Source: Candidatus Atribacter alterifermentans (GTDB lineage: Bacteria; Atribacterota; Atribacteria; Atribacterales; Atribacteraceae). From it: DNA of 5,498 bases. Below the pieces are notes generated by a model. It had not been told where the DNA came from. It searched no databases and saw nothing but the letters and a program-made list of their open reading frames with translations. Below, piece by piece: positions 1 to 5,107 of this stretch. The first letter of the stretch is position 1, and each line of letters starts with the position of its first letter. The DNA lies in the NCBI GenBank assembly GCA_012517635.1, contig JAAYUP010000053.1, positions 1 to 5,498 on the forward strand. Direction: 5' to 3'. Position numbers and translations under genes: made by a program.

Positions 1-912
1 GCCTTTGAAGAACAAGCACGGCAGTTATATATGGAGAAAACCATCAGAGGTTCAGTTCATTTGTATGTAGGGGAAGAAGCCATTGCCACCGGTATATGTC
101 AAGCACTAAATAAAGAGGATTATATCTTGAGCAATCATCGCGGACACGGTCATTGCTTGGCTAAAGGGGGAGATCCCCACAAGATGATGGCTGAACTTTT
201 TGGGCGTACGGATGGTTATTGCAAGGGCAAGGGCGGTTCAATGCATATTGCTGACTTTGAGTGTGGAATTTTAGGCGCCAACGGTATTGTTGGTGGGGGT
301 ATAAGCCTTGCTACCGGTGCAGCGTTTACATGTAAATATCTTCAGAACGGACGTGTGGCAGTTTGCTTTTTTGGTGATGGAGCGATAAACCAGGGCGTAT
401 TTTACGAATCTGCGAACATGGCAGCTTTGTGGAAACTCCCGGTGATTTATGTATGCGAACGCAATCAATTTCAGCAAGTGAGTTATTCAGATGCTTATTA
501 TCCAGACCAGGATCTTACAAAACGCACCGAACCTTTTGGTTTTAAGGGAATTGAAGTTGATGGCAATAATGTACTTGAGGTTTATGAAAAGACTTGTGAA
601 ATAGTCAAAAGAGTCCGAAAAGGAGAAGGACCAGCTTTTATTGTGGCGAATACATATCGAATTTATGGCCACCACATGGGAGATTCAGTATCTTATCGGC
701 GACCCGGTGAACTCGAAATTTGGAAAGATGAGAGTCATGACCCAATAATGCGAATGAAAATTCATCTTCTGAAAGAGGAAATTCTTTCAATCCAAGAATT
801 GGAATCTATTACGAAGTCAATTGATGAATCAATTATAAACTCTGTGAAATATGCCGAGAAGAGTCCTTTGCCAGAACCAGAATCTTTGATGAAAGACATT
901 TACTCAGATTAG
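1..912 (+). CDS. ThDP-dependent 2-oxoacid dehydrogenase E1 component, alpha subunit (5' partial)
   Basis: This is the alpha subunit of a pyruvate/acetoin/branched-chain type E1, a cytoplasmic enzyme that decarboxylates a 2-oxoacid on thiamine diphosphate as an alpha2beta2 tetramer. The frame is open from the first base, and 303 residues are visible against roughly 320-330 in bacterial relatives, so about 15-30 N-terminal residues lie outside the window. The ATG at 31 is internal: the codons before it (AFEEQARQLY) match the family's N-terminal helix. Visible landmarks are HLYVGEEA (about residues 20-27), NHRGHGHCLAKGGD (45-58), GKGGSMHIAD (77-86), LGANGIVGGG (91-100), the ThDP motif GDG (125-127) ending at Asn155, and GHHMGD (223-228), where His224 matches the conserved histidine of the loop. 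The motif end reads CERNQF instead of the usual CENNxY, and the next stretch (SYSDAYYPDQD) is unlike common E1 alphas, so the substrate is uncertain. The E1 beta gene follows after 22 bases. Confidence 0.93.
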   Translation, partial: AFEEQARQLYMEKTIRGSVHLYVGEEAIATGICQALNKEDYILSNHRGHGHCLAKGGDPHKMMAELFGRTDGYCKGKGGSMHIADFECGILGANGIVGGGISLATGAAFTCKYLQNGRVAVCFFGDGAINQGVFYESANMAALWKLPVIYVCERNQFQQVSYSDAYYPDQDLTKRTEPFGFKGIEVDGNNVLEVYEKTCEIVKRVRKGEGPAFIVANTYRIYGHHMGDSVSYRRPGELEIWKDESHDPIMRMKIHLLKEEILSIQELESITKSIDESIINSVKYAEKSPLPEPESLMKDIYSD

Positions 913-934
913 AAGGGATTAAGGTAACGCAACT

Positions 935-1903
935 ATGTCAGAACGAATTATTGAATTTCGAGAAGCCATTTATGAAGCGATGTATGAGGAAATGGTTCGT
1001 GATACGAATGTTTTTATAATGGGTGAGGATGTGAAGAGAATAGTTCCTCAAAGATTCAGAGATGAATTCGATGGCAAACGGCTTGTCAATACACCTCTTT
1101 CCGAGGAAGGATTCACCGGATTGGGCGTAGGTGCTGCCTTAACCGGTTTAAGACCAATAGTTGATATGACATATATTGACTTCATTATGCTTGCCATGGA
1201 TGCTATTGTTAATCAAGCGGCTAAAGCTTCCTATATGTTTGGCGGGCATGCCAGTGTTCCTTTAGTGATCAGAACTCACTGTGGGGCTGGAAGAGGGAAT
1301 GCTGCACAGCATTCTCAGAGTCTTGAAGCTTTGTTTACTCAATTTCCTGGGCTGATCACAATCATGCCCGCCACACCCTATGATGCCAAGGGACTTCTAA
1401 AATCGGCCATCCGTAGTAACAATCCTGTTATTTTCATTGAAAACAAAGACATGTGGTCCAATAAAGGTCAGGTTCCTGAAGACGAATACCTTGTCCCAAT
1501 TGGCAGATCGGACATTAAACGTGCAGGAAAGGATTTAACCATTGTAGCCACCTCAAGCATGGTTATTAGCGCATTATCCGCATCAGAAAAATTAGCTCAG
1601 GAGGGTGTTGATGTCGAAGTCGTTGATGTTCGCACATTGGTACCTTTGGATATTGAAACAATTATTAAATCCGTTAAGAAAACTCACCGGCTGTTAGTAA
1701 TAAACCAGGGACCTCACACTAGTGGCTTTGCTGCAGAATTAGTTGCACGTACTTGCGAAACCACTTTTAATTCTTTAGAAGCTCCTGTTGTGCGCTTAAC
1801 CTCTAAGGATGTACCTGTACCGTTTAGCCAAGCTCTTGAAGCTAGCGTTTTTCCCTCAGAAGCGCAGATCGTTGACACGGTAAAGGATATTCTATCAAAA
1901 TAA
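935..1903 (+). CDS. ThDP-dependent 2-oxoacid dehydrogenase E1 component, beta subunit
   Basis: This is the complete beta subunit (322 aa, the usual length) that pairs with the upstream alpha subunit to form the E1 active site. The N-terminal pyrimidine-binding domain includes MGEDV (29-33) and TPLSEEGFTG (53-62); Glu57 matches the glutamate that activates the ThDP aminopyrimidine. AAQHSQSLE (123-131) carries His126, equivalent to the active-site histidine of E1 beta. The C-terminal transketolase domain starts near residue 195 and shows VDVRTLVPLD (230-239), NQGPHTSGFAAE (257-268) and a VPVPFSQALE segment near 293-302. The ATG at 935 gives the expected MSERIIEFREAI start, with a modest AAGG site at 921-924. 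All catalytic residues looked for are present, so the enzyme should be active. Pyruvate, acetoin or a branched-chain oxoacid cannot be told apart from sequence alone. No lipoyl E2 or E3 gene follows; an aldo/keto reductase does, 16 bases on. Confidence 0.95.
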   Translation: MSERIIEFREAIYEAMYEEMVRDTNVFIMGEDVKRIVPQRFRDEFDGKRLVNTPLSEEGFTGLGVGAALTGLRPIVDMTYIDFIMLAMDAIVNQAAKASYMFGGHASVPLVIRTHCGAGRGNAAQHSQSLEALFTQFPGLITIMPATPYDAKGLLKSAIRSNNPVIFIENKDMWSNKGQVPEDEYLVPIGRSDIKRAGKDLTIVATSSMVISALSASEKLAQEGVDVEVVDVRTLVPLDIETIIKSVKKTHRLLVINQGPHTSGFAAELVARTCETTFNSLEAPVVRLTSKDVPVPFSQALEASVFPSEAQIVDTVKDILSK

Positions 1904-1910
1904 AAAAAAT

Positions 1911-1915
1911 GGAGG
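1911..1915 (+). promoter_or_regulatory. Ribosome-binding site of the aldo/keto reductase gene
   Basis: GGAGG lies four bases before the ATG at 1920. The spacing is short, but the core is perfect, and it sits inside the 16-base gap after the E1 beta stop. This supports independent, efficient translation from a shared transcript. Confidence 0.75.
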
Positions 1916-1919
1916 AACG

Positions 1920-2870
1920 ATGAACTACCGCAATCTTGGGAAAACTGGATTAAAAGTGAGTGAACTCTCACTTGGGAGTTATGTTAACTTTGGAGATTTT
2001 TTAGATGACAAAGCATCCACAAGAATCTTGCGCGAAGCTTTTGATCAAGGTGTAAATTTTTTCGATACCGCCGACAATTATTCTAATGGAAAAGCAGAAA
2101 TATCAATAGGTAAAGCAGTTAAAGGTTTACCTCGTGAAGCATATTTAATATCGAGTAAGGTTTTTTTCCCTACAATGCAGGGTGTTAATGGACGCGGGCT
2201 GTCCCGTAAACATATTACTGAGTCAATTCATGCTTCATTAAAAAGATTAGACCTTGAATATATTGATATCTATTTTTGCCATCGTTTTGATCCGGATACG
2301 GCTGTTGAGGATGTCGTCCAAACCATGAACATCCTAATTAAGCAAGGAAAGATTCTCTATTGGGGAACCTCAATGTGGGAACCCTATCAAATTATTGATG
2401 CAATTCGCTATGCCAACAATGCAAATTTAATTCCCCCGGTAGTAGAACAGGCACGTTATTCAATGCTAACTCGGGAAGAAGTAGAAAAAGAAAGATTGGA
2501 TATCTGCCGCAAACAAAATCTTGGATTATTCACATTTAGCCCTTTATTTATGGGAGTCTTATCCGGTGCTTATAATAATGGTATTCCAGAGAATAGTCTA
2601 CTTGCCCATGATGATTATGCATTTAGACGTGAACGATTGACGCCAAAAGTCATTTCCAAAGTGAAAGCCCTTGCTCAAATCAGCATGGATTTGGGTTTAT
2701 CTACCGCACAATTAGCCTTAGCCTGGTTACTACGCCTCCCCGAGCTAACCACTGTCATCACTGGGGCAAGTAAAATGGAACATTTACAAGACAACTTGTC
2801 TGCAATCAATCAAGGCGAAAAATTAACAACGGAAATCTTAGATAGAATTGACAAAGTGCTTTCGGATTAA
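1920..2870 (+). CDS. Aldo/keto reductase, Kv-beta/YghZ-like
   Basis: A 316-residue NAD(P)H-dependent oxidoreductase with the (beta/alpha)8 barrel of the aldo/keto reductase superfamily; it should reduce an aldehyde or ketone, or act in reverse, in the cytoplasm. The N-terminus MNYRNLGKTGLKVSELSLG is the classic family start and fixes the ATG. The catalytic tetrad is visible as Asp49 and Tyr54 (in FFDTADNYSNGKAE), Lys80 (SSKVFFP) and His121 (FCHRFDPD). The segments RGLSRKHI (92-99) and HRFDPDTAVED resemble the group containing potassium-channel beta subunits and YghZ (L-glyceraldehyde-3-phosphate reductase) more than other branches. Cofactor-binding segments are FSPLFMGVLSGAY (about 202-214) and TGASKMEHLQDN near the C-terminus. 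It lies 16 bases behind E1 beta on the same strand, so the three genes are probably co-transcribed. The true substrate cannot be read from the sequence. A channel-subunit role is unlikely in a bacterium. Confidence 0.94.
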   Translation: MNYRNLGKTGLKVSELSLGSYVNFGDFLDDKASTRILREAFDQGVNFFDTADNYSNGKAEISIGKAVKGLPREAYLISSKVFFPTMQGVNGRGLSRKHITESIHASLKRLDLEYIDIYFCHRFDPDTAVEDVVQTMNILIKQGKILYWGTSMWEPYQIIDAIRYANNANLIPPVVEQARYSMLTREEVEKERLDICRKQNLGLFTFSPLFMGVLSGAYNNGIPENSLLAHDDYAFRRERLTPKVISKVKALAQISMDLGLSTAQLALAWLLRLPELTTVITGASKMEHLQDNLSAINQGEKLTTEILDRIDKVLSD

Positions 2871-2882
2871 CATTTGCTTACT

Positions 2883-2888
2883 AAGGAG
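2883..2888 (+). promoter_or_regulatory. Orphan Shine-Dalgarno-like site
   Basis: AAGGAG occurs 12 bases after the reductase stop codon. The next ATG (2903) is followed at once by TGA. The only frame at a sensible distance begins with CTG at 2898 and ends after 13 codons at the TAA near 2939. This may be the ribosome site of a lost fourth gene, or chance. Confidence 0.3.
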
Positions 2889-2956
2889 ATAGATAATCTG
2901 AAATGTGAAAAAGGCGACTGGGCGTTGGGCGAAAAGTAACTCTTATATTTTCATCC

Positions 2957-3157
2957 ATGCCTTGGTCGCCACAATCAACATTTATTAACAAAAAAAATAG
3001 ACAAGAAGATTTTATAAATTGGGAATCCAGACAAAATTATTTGCAGTTTTCTAGCGAAGATCGACCAAGTGGTTTATTGGCACTGTGTGAATATTTATCT
3101 ACTTTTTTAACAGAAAAGAAGCGGTATGTGCGTGCAGGGTCAATCACTCCAATGTGA
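2957..3157 (+). CDS. Doubtful 66-codon hypothetical frame or gene relic
   Basis: An ATG-initiated frame of 66 codons between the reductase and permease genes. I do not recognise the product. It has no membrane segment, signal peptide or known motif; the second half (SGLLALCEYLSTFLTEKK) could form a helix. No Shine-Dalgarno sequence precedes the ATG, and the frame stays open back to the TGA at 2906-2908, so the start is arbitrary. Beyond its stop, the same frame has several stops and then a further open stretch of about 29 codons (3218-3304) with protein-like content (HWYKLVEEVYTGNVF). That pattern fits a decayed gene slightly better than a functional small protein. A random open frame is also possible. 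Confidence 0.2.
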   Translation: MPWSPQSTFINKKNRQEDFINWESRQNYLQFSSEDRPSGLLALCEYLSTFLTEKKRYVRAGSITPM

Positions 3158-3184
3158 AATCGTTAACACACAGCCACATGAGCA

Positions 3185-3204
3185 AATGAAATATATATTT
3201 CATT
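3185..3204. repeat. Perfect 20-bp AT-rich palindrome
   Basis: AATGAAATATATATTTCATT equals its own reverse complement over all 20 bases. With one mismatch, the symmetry extends two further bases on each side (3183/3206). It could bind a dimeric regulator, form a cruciform or act as an RNA hairpin; there is no T run behind it. Its right arm continues as CATTGGAGT (3201-3209), the exact inverse of ACTCCAATG at 3146-3154, so two nested pairings are possible. The sequence shows the symmetry; its function is unknown. Confidence 0.6.
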
Positions 3205-3243
3205 GGAGTATGGTTAATTAAGCCATTGGTATAAATTGGTCGA

Positions 3244-3277
3244 AGAAGTTTATACAGGAAATGTGTTCAAAACTTCT
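3244..3277. repeat. 8-bp inverted repeat
   Basis: AGAAGTTT (3244-3251) and AAACTTCT (3270-3277) are exact inverse copies separated by 18 bases. This is a possible weak hairpin or two-site operator in the region ahead of the permease gene. Confidence 0.35.
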
Positions 3278-3290
3278 AGGCGAGAAATGA

Positions 3291-3302
3291 TGGTATTTAC
3301 CA
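3291..3302. repeat. Short dyad TGGTA-TT-TACCA
   Basis: Two perfect 5-base arms around a 2-base centre. The loop is too tight for a good RNA hairpin, so if functional it is more likely a protein-binding dyad. It lies upstream of the candidate permease promoter. Chance is a real alternative. Confidence 0.3.
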
Positions 3303-3331
3303 AATAACAGTAACGCTTATTCTCCTTTAGT

Positions 3332-3346
3332 AGCCTTTTGAAGGCT
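3332..3346. repeat. Small hairpin AGCCTT-TTG-AAGGCT
   Basis: A perfect 6-bp stem with a 3-base loop, just upstream of the candidate permease -35 element. There is no adjacent T run on either strand, so it is not a standard terminator. It may be part of a regulatory region or chance. Confidence 0.35.
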
Positions 3347-3356
3347 TATCTGTCAA

Positions 3357-3386
3357 TTGAATGGGAAGGATTAACGATGTTATAGA
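3357..3386 (+). promoter_or_regulatory. Candidate sigma-70-type promoter of the permease gene
   Basis: TTGAAT (3357-3362) and TATAGA (3381-3386) are separated by 18 bases. Each matches its consensus at four of six positions, so this is only a moderate candidate. It would give a leader of about 95 bases before the ATG at 3490. Confidence 0.35.
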
Positions 3387-3479
3387 TCAAACTAGAACTC
3401 AACCGGTATAACCGAAGCAAAATAAAGCCAAAAAAGCAGCCACTAACTGCAAAAGAACAAACTAAATTCAAACCATATT

Positions 3480-3484
3480 GGGAG
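3480..3484 (+). promoter_or_regulatory. Ribosome-binding site that decides the permease start
   Basis: GGGAG sits five bases before the ATG at 3490. An in-frame TTG at 3478 overlaps this site and so is unlikely to be the start. The permease is therefore called from 3490. Confidence 0.75.
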
Positions 3485-3489
3485 AAAAA

Positions 3490-4434
3490 ATGAAAAATAT
3501 GCTACCAACGATGACCACAAAAGCCAATACAAAAACCAATATTCAGAGTGCTATTTACGTTGTGTTGGCACAATTGATTCTTTCTCTTCAGAGTGTTGCG
3601 GTTAAGTATATTGGTATTGATTATCCTATTATGGAAATTGTTATTTTTCGCTGTATGACTGCCATCCCTAGTTCAATCTTATTGTTTCGCCTTGAAGGAC
3701 GATTGGGATTGCCGACCACGCAACGTCATAAGCTTGAATTTGTGCGTGGGATTTTCCTCTTTCTTTCCTACACAACATCTTTCATGGGTTTAGCCGCACT
3801 ACCATTGGCTGATATGTCTGCTCTTCGTTTTTCGTCACCTCTATTTATCACCTTTTTATCTGTTTTAATGTTGGGCGAAAAGGTTGATCTGCGTCATTGG
3901 TTAGTGCTTTTCGTTGGTTTTTTGGGGATTGTAATAATCATCAAACCAGGTTCGGCAACCTTTAATTTAGGTTCCATCTTCATTTTAGTATCCATGTTCT
4001 TCTATGCAATTTCTGTTATTATCACACGGAAATTGCAAACAACCGACAGCAGTGCAACGATGTCTTTTTATAGTTCAATTGTTTACATAATTGCGGCTTC
4101 TATTTTTGCACCTCTTACCATCCTTGTTGGAGAGATCCCCAATGCTCACCCTAGTATTGCTTTTTTATTTCGCGCCTGGTCAATTCCAACCCTTTTAGAT
4201 CTATCCATAATGTTTGGACTCGGATTGGTTTGGGCTAGCGGGATGTATTTCATTGCACGCGCTTATAGCATGACTCAGGCGTCCACAGTTGCCCCATTTG
4301 AATACTTTGCACTACCCATTAACATAATATGGGGGTTTATTATTTGGCAAGAGGTTCCATCCGTGATTACTTTGGCGGGTGCATTCTTAACATTGTTAAG
4401 TGGACTGTATATTCTCTACCGAGTTCAAAAATAA
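3490..4434 (+). CDS. EamA/DMT-family permease, ten transmembrane helices
   Basis: A 314-residue inner-membrane carrier of the drug/metabolite transporter superfamily, which moves small metabolites in or out of the cell. Ten hydrophobic segments are visible near residues 20-40, 47-66, 84-102, 106-127, 136-152, 158-178, 193-214, 236-257, 262-284 and 291-310. They form two EamA repeats (about 24-152 and 161-310). The first repeat carries the family-like LPLADMSALRFSSPLF (104-119) and ends LGEKVDLRHW...IIKPG; the second ends at a matching QEVPSVITLAGAFLTLLSG. The hydrophilic first 18 residues are rich in Thr, Lys and Asn and precede helix 1; no signal peptide is expected. The start at 3490 is chosen from the ribosome site at 3480-3484. 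The substrate cannot be predicted. It is over 600 bases from the upstream cluster and followed by a strong hairpin, so it is probably transcribed alone. Confidence 0.93.
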   Translation: MKNMLPTMTTKANTKTNIQSAIYVVLAQLILSLQSVAVKYIGIDYPIMEIVIFRCMTAIPSSILLFRLEGRLGLPTTQRHKLEFVRGIFLFLSYTTSFMGLAALPLADMSALRFSSPLFITFLSVLMLGEKVDLRHWLVLFVGFLGIVIIIKPGSATFNLGSIFILVSMFFYAISVIITRKLQTTDSSATMSFYSSIVYIIAASIFAPLTILVGEIPNAHPSIAFLFRAWSIPTLLDLSIMFGLGLVWASGMYFIARAYSMTQASTVAPFEYFALPINIIWGFIIWQEVPSVITLAGAFLTLLSGLYILYRVQK

Positions 4435-4451
4435 TTGCTTTTGAACTCGGT
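4418..4451 (+). terminator. 13-bp hairpin across the permease stop codon
   Basis: ACCGAGTTCAAAA (4418-4430) and TTTTGAACTCGGT (4439-4451) are perfectly complementary around an 8-base loop, and the TAA stop (4432-4434) lies in that loop. The position and stem strength point to transcription termination or 3'-end protection. No T run follows directly (the next bases are GTCCATTGC), and a T6 tract appears only at 4475-4480, so it is not a canonical intrinsic terminator. The final codons of the gene are part of the stem. Confidence 0.6.
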
Positions 4452-4605
4452 GTCCATTGCAGATTTTAATAACGTTTTTTGTATGACGAAGAAATAATAT
4501 CTGAGATCTATCATTAATCATTTTGATGACCTTGTTTCAATAAAGGAAGGGTTCTATATAGCTTATCTGAAGGGCATATGAGGCTTTTCTTAGGAAAAGA
4601 AAAAT

Positions 4606-4649
4606 ACGGTATTTTAAGTGTCACACCAGGGGCTCTTACCCCGAACCGT
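4606..4649 (+). repeat. Possible nested stem-loop
   Basis: An outer stem ACGGT (4606-4610) with ACCGT (4645-4649) encloses an inner stem GGGG (4629-4632) with CCCC (4639-4642). A separate 6-bp hairpin CTTTTC/GAAAAG (4584-4599) lies just before it. The stems are short and match no RNA class I recognise. Confidence 0.25.
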
Positions 4650-4732
4650 TGATTAAGGAGTCGACCGCAGTAATATTATTGTTTGTGTATGGATGGTGAT
4701 ATAGGATTTATCGAATTCCGTTTATATAATAA

Positions 4733-4927
4733 AAATCGTTTATAGCCCCGTTATTTTCGCTTGGTTTTACCTCAATTACACCTGGAATTGGGTACGGACC
4801 GGATAAAGAGAATCATAAAATATTTGTCGTTCATGGATAGGCTATCGGGACCTCCTTGATCGAGATAGATCATGACCGTTTTATCTATAAGATCAATCTA
4901 AAACTGCAAAAACGGGGAAAAATCTAA
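4733..4927 (+). pseudogene. Possible gene relic with one in-frame TAG
   Basis: One frame runs 35 codons, meets a TAG at 4838-4840, continues for 28 codons and ends at the TAA at 4925-4927. Parts look protein-like, such as ITPGIGYGPDKENHKIF before the stop and IEIDHDRFIYKINLKLQK after it. There is no ribosome site or good start codon, and I cannot assign a family. It may be the remains of a decayed gene; in AT-rich DNA a chance frame with only one stop over this length is uncommon but possible. Confidence 0.2.
4856..4896. repeat. Imperfect 6+6-bp stem
   Basis: TTGATC (4856-4861) pairs with GATCAA (4891-4896), and inside it ATAGAT (4865-4870) pairs with ATCTAT (4883-4888), with a 3/2-base internal bulge and a 12-base loop. 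It lies about 40 bases upstream of the esterase promoter and could be an operator or the end of an upstream transcript. No T run follows. Confidence 0.35.
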
Positions 4928-4935
4928 TAACCCCC

Positions 4936-4966
4936 TTGACTTAAAGTAAGCTCCAGGTATTAGAAT
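4936..4966 (+). promoter_or_regulatory. MerR-type promoter of the esterase gene
   Basis: TTGACT (4936-4941) and TAGAAT (4961-4966) each match five of six consensus bases, but are 19 bases apart instead of about 17. Promoters with this long spacer and a dyad between the boxes are typical targets of MerR-family activators, which untwist the DNA to permit transcription. The promoter points toward the esterase gene and would give a leader of about 135 bases. Confidence 0.65.
4940..4957. promoter_or_regulatory. Candidate MerR-family operator dyad
   Basis: The left half CTTAAAGT (4940-4947) and the right half GCTCCAGG (4950-4957) flank a 2-base centre in the promoter spacer. A perfect right half would be ACTTTAAG; the observed one matches four of eight positions, and all four differences are transitions. 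The left half resembles operators described for the AdhR/NmlR branch. The degenerate right half lowers confidence. Confidence 0.45.
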
Positions 4967-5092
4967 TTTTTAGAAAGTTGGTTGTGGTGACTGGTCACGT
5001 TTACAAAAAATGAAATTTAAAAAGATATACGAAGAGTATCTCATTGTATATTCTGCTGACCATGCCACCATGCTTGAACGATAATTATAAAG

Positions 5093-5099
5093 AAGGGAG
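5093..5099 (+). promoter_or_regulatory. Ribosome-binding site of the esterase gene
   Basis: AAGGGAG lies eight bases before the ATG at 5108, an ideal spacing. This fixes the esterase start and favours it over overlapping open frames. Confidence 0.8.
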
Positions 5100-5107
5100 A
5101 AATAGGC

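Larger units (their letters stand above)
2871..3489. other. Gene-poor spacer between reductase and permease genes
   Basis: About 620 bases without a confident gene on either strand. It holds the orphan ribosome site at 2883, the doubtful 66-codon frame, a 20-bp palindrome at 3185-3204, and inverted repeats at 3244-3277, 3291-3302 and 3332-3346. A weak candidate promoter at 3357-3386 precedes the permease. No obvious intrinsic terminator (GC-rich stem followed by a T run) is seen just after the reductase gene. No tRNA or insertion-sequence ends were found. Confidence 0.6.
4452..5107. other. Gene-poor spacer with hairpins and esterase promoter region
   Basis: About 655 bases without a confident gene on either strand. 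From left to right it holds a T6 tract (4475-4480), a small hairpin at 4584-4599, a possible nested stem at 4606-4649, an open stretch that may be a decayed gene (4733-4927), an imperfect stem at 4856-4896, and the MerR-like promoter at 4936-4966. A GTGAC-TG-GTCAC dyad follows at 4987-4998, then a 24-codon frame at 5010-5084 and the esterase ribosome site. No tRNA, riboswitch of a class I know, or mobile-element end was recognised. Confidence 0.55.

Noticed and set aside
31..33. ATG at 31 as the true start of E1 alpha
   Set aside because: The frame is open to the left edge and the preceding codons match the family's N-terminal helix, so the gene begins outside the window.
271..477. Minus-strand open frame of 68 codons inside E1 alpha
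   Set aside because: It lies fully opposite a strongly conserved coding sequence, has no ribosome site or recognisable motif, and is best explained as a shadow.
487..675. Minus-strand open frame of 62 codons inside E1 alpha
   Set aside because: It overlaps conserved E1 alpha coding sequence in antisense, and its content mirrors the sense codons.
1714..1971. Minus-strand open frame of 85 codons across the E1 beta end and reductase start
   Set aside because: It runs antisense through two well-supported genes and their ribosome site, with no family resemblance.
2913..2932. GGGCG direct repeat (GGGCG-TT-GGGCG) as part of a repeat array
   Set aside because: There are only two five-base copies and no further units, so no array or mobile-element end is supported.
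3478..3489. TTG at 3478 as the permease start
   Set aside because: The codon overlaps the GGGAG site that serves the ATG at 3490, and the four extra residues add no family similarity.
4838..4840. In-frame TAG as a pyrrolysine codon
   Set aside because: There is no start, ribosome site, recognised amber-dependent protein or recoding signal; a relic or chance frame is simpler.
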